64,000 bases of DNA from assembly GCF_011694515.1 (NCBI RefSeq), contig NZ_CP050192.1, positions 2,973,301-3,037,300 of the forward strand, written 5' to 3'. A model generated the notes under the pieces. It had not been told where the DNA came from, did not search any database, and was given only the letters and a program-made list of their open reading frames with translations. Below, piece after piece: positions 59,422 through 64,000 of this stretch. Position numbers and translations under genes: made by a program. This DNA is from Mycobacterium sp. DL592. GTDB taxonomy: Bacteria > Actinomycetota > Actinomycetes > Mycobacteriales > Mycobacteriaceae. How positions within the stretch are numbered: position 1 is the first letter of the stretch; each line of letters opens with the position of its first letter.

Positions 59422-61637
59422 GATCGCGGCGTGGTGATCGGAACGCGGCAGGTGACCCATCGACTCCCTGACGAGTCCAACACCTCGACGTCGTCGCGGA
59501 AGCGCTGCCGGTCGCGGTCTGGGCATGTCCCGTCGGCGACGACGCTGCCGGTCAGGGTTGCACCGGCTGCCGTGACGACGACGCGGGCGTAGCTTCGGGC
59601 GTCGGCAAGCGCGGCGCCGATTGCGTCGACAAGCCGTCCGGCATCTGCCTCGCTGAGGTCGCCTGCTCTCGGGTCGATGCGGGTAGTCACATCCACCCCG
59701 CGTTCAGCTGCAGCGTTGATCACCGCGCGCAGCGGCTCGAGCCGCGACTGGGTCCCTCCGCGTGCCTCGTCGAACATCTGACGCAACCGCAGATTCTCCA
59801 TCCCAGCTCGCCTCCTCAGCTCGTCGGTGATCGGCCCTTCCCGGGCCAACTCCTCGAGAACCGGCAGCAGTCTCTGGGTCGTGGCTGCGTAGCGCGCCTC
59901 GTAATCGACACGCAAGGCTTCGGCCACTGCGTGTTCGACCACAAGGCGGTCGCGAGAGACGTTCTCTCCGTGAGCTTTTCGGGCAACTCTTTGGGCCACC
60001 GCGTTAAACACCGCCAGCCCGATCTGGGGGACCAGGAAGCTTGCCGCGCCCGTCACGATCGCGGCGAGCAGCAGGGTTGACGGAACGCGGATGAAATCCA
60101 CCGCAGCGGGCACCAACCACCACAGCAGTACGACGCTGACGGAACGCGGCAACGGCACATTGATCAGCAGGGGAACCATCGCGAATCCGACAGCGGCGAC
60201 GGTCCACTGGGCTTCGGTGCGAAGCATGGCGTCGGACAGCAAGAGCGGCTGGCACAGTGCGACGAGCGCCAGGATCACAACGGCGCCTCGTGCGGGACCC
60301 CAGTGCCCCGCGATCAGCCCCGGCAGTGCCGCCGCCGCACACACCGCGGTGACCACCGCCAAGACCGCCTGGGTCGCGGGATGCACGCCGGACGCGATCC
60401 CCCAGGGAGCCATGGTCAAGACACTCGACAGCCCATAGGCGGTCAGGATGAGTCCGCAGATGACGCGGATGCGCCTGATGAGCCGCTCGGACTCGTCGAT
60501 CGTCTCGCCGAAGAGAGCCGCCTGGGTTTCGGGGTGCCAACTGAGTTGTACTGTTGTACCGCGCCCCGGTACCGAGTCGATCGAGCCCAGTCCACCCGCA
60601 CGGTTCATGCGGCCGACAATCGATTCTGCGACACCATAACCCGGCGTCCATTTAGCAGGATCGGCGCCTGCGCCGTCGTCGCGCACCGTAACAGCCGTGC
60701 TCGTCACTTCGATGACTGCCTGACGTGCCCGGGCATGCCGGTCGACGTTGTTCAGGGCTTCTCGTACTGCTGCCTCCACCGCACACGCGAGGCGTCCATC
60801 GAGCCACAATTCGGGCAATCCGACGAGCAGGGTCGGCGTCGCCGCGTGTCGTACCGCGTCGCGCAGCATGTCGACGATCTCGACCCGTGGCACTGCCCGA
60901 TCGAGCGGGCGCTGCAGTATCTCTAGATCACGCGCGGCCTGCGCCGCGAGCTTGTCCCTCGGCGGACTGTCTACCTCGCTGGCCAGAAGCAACGTGGCCG
61001 CCGCCGTATCGTGGAGAACAGCGAGCTGCTCGCGCTCGAAGGCGAGACGCCATGTCGCGACGCTACTGGCAATCTCGGCGTCCACCCGATCTTGGTGTGC
61101 CGCGTCGATCGCAGCCGCCATCCGTCCGATTGCCCACCGGATCAGCAGTGCCAGAGCGACACTGGCTATCAAGTCATAGATCTCAGGGCAGCTGAGCAGT
61201 CGCCTCCAGTCGCCGGGATCGGCGCCCCGACAGGTGTAGAGACCGATGAGGGCGACAGAGAGCGGGATCGACAGCCGCGCCGGCATCTCAATCGCGACCG
61301 TAGCGACCACGATGGTGACGACCGCAAAAGTCGGGCTGGTCGATGCACCGATGCTGGCTGCGTTTGCTACAACTGGACTCACGTGTGCAACTAGGGCGGC
61401 CCACGTGTAGTCGGCAATCAAGTAGACGCCGCGAGGAGACCGGGTCGCCAGCCGCACGAGGGCCCAGCACCCCAGTCCGATCATCACGTAACGGTCAGCG
61501 CCCGAATCCACGGGGGATGCCATCTGTGATGCCACCGCAGCCAGGGCGTAGACCAAGTTTCTGGCTGCAAGACACAGGCTTGACGTCTGCAGCAGAAGGC
61601 GGCGATGCGGTGAGACGACTCGTTCAGCTGAGCTCAT
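59418..61637 (-). CDS. Double-module sensor histidine kinase 1
   Basis: 739 residues: membrane block 1 (about 25-170); a NarL-type phospho-acceptor helix with H209 in EREQLAVLHDTAAAT; an ATPase domain (N-box EALNNVDRHARA about 293-304, DDGAGAD about 320-326, PGRGTTVQL about 357-365); membrane block 2 (about 390-545); and a C-terminal cytoplasmic module (about 560-739) that resembles a degenerate kinase-like dimer/ATPase region without N or G boxes. ATG 61637 follows AGGAC. Adjacent to regulator 1; signal unknown. Confidence 0.85.
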   Translation of the reverse strand: MSSAERVVSPHRRLLLQTSSLCLAARNLVYALAAVASQMASPVDSGADRYVMIGLGCWALVRLATRSPRGVYLIADYTWAALVAHVSPVVANAASIGASTSPTFAVVTIVVATVAIEMPARLSIPLSVALIGLYTCRGADPGDWRRLLSCPEIYDLIASVALALLIRWAIGRMAAAIDAAHQDRVDAEIASSVATWRLAFEREQLAVLHDTAAATLLLASEVDSPPRDKLAAQAARDLEILQRPLDRAVPRVEIVDMLRDAVRHAATPTLLVGLPELWLDGRLACAVEAAVREALNNVDRHARARQAVIEVTSTAVTVRDDGAGADPAKWTPGYGVAESIVGRMNRAGGLGSIDSVPGRGTTVQLSWHPETQAALFGETIDESERLIRRIRVICGLILTAYGLSSVLTMAPWGIASGVHPATQAVLAVVTAVCAAAALPGLIAGHWGPARGAVVILALVALCQPLLLSDAMLRTEAQWTVAAVGFAMVPLLINVPLPRSVSVVLLWWLVPAAVDFIRVPSTLLLAAIVTGAASFLVPQIGLAVFNAVAQRVARKAHGENVSRDRLVVEHAVAEALRVDYEARYAATTQRLLPVLEELAREGPITDELRRRAGMENLRLRQMFDEARGGTQSRLEPLRAVINAAAERGVDVTTRIDPRAGDLSEADAGRLVDAIGAALADARSYARVVVTAAGATLTGSVVADGTCPDRDRQRFRDDVEVLDSSGSRWVTCRVPITTPRS

Positions 61638-62109
61638 GTCCTGAATCGGCAGGCAGCTCTGCGCCGTGCCACTCCCCTCCCCTTAACCGAACTAATTAGA
61701 CCATATGTCGGTATTGCTGGGAATATAGACCGATTCCGAATTGTCGACAACGTATGTTTGCCAGAATTGGACCTTTGTCATCCGTTCGGAGGACAGGGCG
61801 AGCTGCAGAATGCGCGTCAATCCAGCCGGGCTCCACAGTGCGGAGTTACATCACGCCGCGCGAAAGCCGGGTGGCAACGGACTCAGCGTCGGCTTGACGG
61901 CCGGGATGGCCGCAACGGGACCGGGCCGGGGCATCCGGAGGAGGCTCGGCGGCCGGGCCGGAACGATCGCCCGGCGTACGCACCCGCGCAGCAGAGTCGC
62001 TGTGGCATCCCACACGGTAATCGCGATGGCCCCTCGCGCCAACTGGCGACGAACGAGAATTTGCTGCCGTTAACCATGGCCTCGTCTCGCCGGGAAACCG
62101 GTTAACGCC
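61638..62109. other. Gene-free interval between the two kinase/regulator pairs
   Basis: 472 bases with no convincing gene; open frames lack ribosome sites and homology. The first 100 bases are AT-richer and may carry the promoter of kinase 1. A 7-bp inverted repeat (GTTAACC 62069-62075, GGTTAAC 62100-62106) lies just beyond the stop of regulator 2 and could be a weak terminator. Confidence 0.6.
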
Positions 62110-62778
62110 TCACAGCTCGTCGATGCTGATGATGCCGTCCTGGACGGCACGGGCGACCAGAGCCGCCTTGGTGGGCGCGGGCCGCCCAACGGCGGCGTAC
62201 TTCGCACGCACCCGCTGCAGGTAAGTCTTCACCGAGCCTGGCGAGATGAACAGTTGTTGTCCCACAAGGTCTTTACTCTCCGTGCGAAACCAGGCCAAGA
62301 GCACCTGCTGTTCTCGATCGGTCAATGCCGGCCTGCCGACACGGCGATCGTTGCTGATGGCACTGGCCATCCTCGGGCCGACGTACGGGGTGTCCGACGC
62401 GGCAGCCCGGATCGCCTCCACTAGATGGTGTTTGCCCTCTGGCTTTGCGATATAGGTGCTGGCGCCCAGCTCAAGGGTTCGCAGTATCGCCTCGTCGTGC
62501 TCGATGTGGGAGAAGACGATCACACGGTGACCGGCGGTCGCGATCTCTTCCACAGCCGCGAAGTCAGGCCGACGGCTCTTCAGCTCGAGATCCAACAAGA
62601 CGACATCGGGGTTCACCGAGCGACCTTGCTGGGCGGCAGTGAAGTCCTTCGTCGTGGTGTAGGCGGCCACCAGGTGAAGCGGCGGCGTTGCTTCGTTGCA
62701 CCAGGTGCGTATCCCGGCATGGATCGCGTCATGATCGTCGATCACCACAACGTGAATCGGGTCAACCGGCGAGGACAT
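62110..62778 (-). CDS. LuxR-family response regulator 2
   Basis: 222 residues, paralogue of regulator 1. REC: VVVIDDHDAIHAGI, Asp in DVVLLDLELKSRRPDF, K in YIAKPEGKHH. HTH: LTDREQQVLLAWFRTESKDL, ISPGSVKTYLQRVRAKY. Start ATG 62778; it overlaps the kinase 2 stop by 17 bases. The pair duplicates the arrangement at 58.8-61.6 kb. Confidence 0.9.
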   Translation of the reverse strand: MSSPVDPIHVVVIDDHDAIHAGIRTWCNEATPPLHLVAAYTTTKDFTAAQQGRSVNPDVVLLDLELKSRRPDFAAVEEIATAGHRVIVFSHIEHDEAILRTLELGASTYIAKPEGKHHLVEAIRAAASDTPYVGPRMASAISNDRRVGRPALTDREQQVLLAWFRTESKDLVGQQLFISPGSVKTYLQRVRAKYAAVGRPAPTKAALVARAVQDGIISIDEL

Positions 62779-64000
62779 GGCGTGTGGCCCCTTCTGATGT
62801 AACAACGTGGCGCGCCAGCACCCACACCGAATCGTCACCTTCGACGACCTCGAGGGTGACCGCAGGATGATCGCTGAGTTCGGGCACTGAGGTTAAGCCG
62901 TGACAGACGACGCTGACCGACACATCCTGCGGCGAGCAGGTCACGACGATCCGCACCGAGTCGTTCGTATCGGCCATGACATCGGCAACCGGCCGCAGCA
63001 CCGCGTCGACGTTGACGGGCGCGAGATCGGGCAGTTCGCCCGCCAGGTCGACGGTGACTGCGACATGTCGGCTTTCGGCGGCGTCGACAAGTGGGCGCAT
63101 CGCCTGCATGAACGGGTGCTCGAATGTGGCGGCCTGGTCGAAGAGGGTACGCATCCGGCGAGACTGTGCGCGGGCACGGGCCTGGAGCTGATCATCCACC
63201 GGCGCACCATCGCTGAGGGCTTGTAACAACGGAACCACGTTGTCAACAAGCTGGGCGTAGCGGCGTTGATATTCGGCCCGTAGCGCACGTTCGACGAGTT
63301 CCCGCAACGCTATTCGCTTGTGTGTATGTGTCTCTTCCTGCGCACCTACCGCGGCTGCACGCATCAGACCATTGAAAATCAAGGCGAACATCTGCACTCC
63401 CAGAACGCTGGCGGTACCCAGCCCGATGTTGACAAGGGTCTCGGAGGTGGGTTGGCAAAAGAACTCGACGACAGCTCCCACGATCCAGAAGATGATTAGA
63501 ACCGCTGCACCGCTGAGAGTTCGCAACCCGAGCAATAGCGGGAGAAGACACCACCCGATCGCATTCTGAGTCCAGTGTGCGTATCCGCCGACCATCCTTG
63601 GATCGAGCAACAGCGGCTCCACCACCGCCACGGCAAGCAATGCCGCCGCGGCCAACCACACCGGTTGCATCCGGCCGCGCCTGATTGCCGGGATGGCCGT
63701 CAGCGTGCTCGCCGCCGCCACCACGACCAGCACAGTGTTGACAGCTTGATGAGGCCCGCTCACGACTGCGTGGGGCGTCGAGACCGCAAGGTTGGCCAAC
63801 GCATAGGCGGTCAACGCCAACCCGTAGCGCCCACGAAGCCGCTCGATGAATCCGTCCGGATCAGCAGGCAGGCTGGTCGGAGTTGCCGGTTCTGCTGTGC
63901 GCCAGCTCAGTTGGACGGACGTTCCGGCTCCTGGGGCGGAGGTTACCGCCGCGGCCCCTCCGACGCGCCGCATACGACCCAAGATGGAGTCGTTCACACC
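62762..64000 (-). CDS. Double-module sensor histidine kinase 2 (5' end outside window)
   Basis: At least 412 residues visible; the frame is open to the window edge, so the start is beyond it. The visible part begins in the ATPase G-box (DSILGRMRRVGG, PGAGTSVQLSW), as in kinase 1, then a membrane block (about 50-195 of the visible part), and the same C-terminal module (RALRAEYQRRYAQLVDNVVP, RMRTLFDQAATFEH, VEGDDSVWVLARHV). Paralogue of kinase 1. Confidence 0.85.
   Translation of the reverse strand, partial: GVNDSILGRMRRVGGAAAVTSAPGAGTSVQLSWRTAEPATPTSLPADPDGFIERLRGRYGLALTAYALANLAVSTPHAVVSGPHQAVNTVLVVVAAASTLTAIPAIRRGRMQPVWLAAAALLAVAVVEPLLLDPRMVGGYAHWTQNAIGWCLLPLLLGLRTLSGAAVLIIFWIVGAVVEFFCQPTSETLVNIGLGTASVLGVQMFALIFNGLMRAAAVGAQEETHTHKRIALRELVERALRAEYQRRYAQLVDNVVPLLQALSDGAPVDDQLQARARAQSRRMRTLFDQAATFEHPFMQAMRPLVDAAESRHVAVTVDLAGELPDLAPVNVDAVLRPVADVMADTNDSVRIVVTCSPQDVSVSVVCHGLTSVPELSDHPAVTLEVVEGDDSVWVLARHVVTSEGATRHVLAG

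Noticed and set aside
61741..62073. Possible 110-residue plus-strand gene between the kinase pairs
   Set aside because: No ribosome site, unusual composition and no recognised domain; another frame on the minus strand is equally open.

Overview
The window is high-GC actinobacterial DNA and its gene order follows the recA to thyA segment of mycobacterial chromosomes (hflX-dapF-miaA, recX-recA, clgR-pspA-pspM, pgsA-argA-ftsK, rnj-dapA-thyX, dfrA-thyA). The recA gene has no intein. A gluABCD-type importer, a mycofactocin-type SDR and F420-type LLM enzymes are present, and many start codons sit directly behind a TANNNT -10 box (leaderless). A non-tuberculous, probably fast-growing Mycobacterium (Mycolicibacterium) is the best guess. 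No rRNA, tRNA, CRISPR array, prophage or complete insertion sequence was found.

Layout. 1-9.8 kb: end of a molybdopterin oxidoreductase, then hflX, dapF, miaA, an extradiol-dioxygenase-like protein and a DMT permease (all minus), a DUF349 protein (plus), a small membrane protein and miaB (minus). 9.8-17.3 kb: an amino-acid (glutamate-type) ABC importer, malQ, an LLM oxidoreductase and an atypical cytochrome P450. 17.3-25.2 kb: recX-recA with two recognisable damage promoters, a DUF3046 protein, a glycosyltransferase, an epoxide-hydrolase-like protein, the Psp envelope-stress operon clgR-pspA-pspM with a SigE-type promoter, divergent pgsA/argA, and a nuclease-like gene bracketed by inverted repeats. 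25.2-36.4 kb: ftsK, an ABM protein plus SDR, a thiolase-like protein, a translationally coupled dimethylamine-monooxygenase-type operon, rnj, dapA, thyX. 36.5-39.7 kb: a coiled-coil protein, a NlpA/MetQ-like binding protein coupled to a flavin monooxygenase, and a deaminase-fold protein. 39.8-51.7 kb: a defence island holding a small HTH gene, hsdR, a DUF433/PIN-like toxin-antitoxin pair, hsdS, hsdM, an unusual HTH / degenerate-methylase / HsdS-like protein and, divergently, a three-gene operon (coiled-coil nuclease-like protein, lipoprotein, mini-protein). 51.8-58 kb: tex, a YcaQ/AlkZ-like protein, dfrA-thyA, a dienelactone hydrolase and a membrane protein. 58.2-64 kb: a small secreted protein and two tandem paralogous sensor-kinase/LuxR-regulator pairs, the last kinase cut by the window edge.

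The most promising undescribed material is the island at 43-51 kb. A protein combining a DNA-binding helix-turn-helix, a methylase-like middle that has lost both catalytic motifs and an HsdS-like tail precedes a complete hsdM-hsdS pair. It is divergent, across a perfect palindrome, from a coiled-coil protein whose C-terminus looks like a PD-(D/E)XK fold with the lysine replaced. Other notable points are the inverted-repeat-bracketed nuclease-like gene at 24.2-25.2 kb, the duplicated double-module kinases, and the P450 lacking the I-helix acid-alcohol pair.
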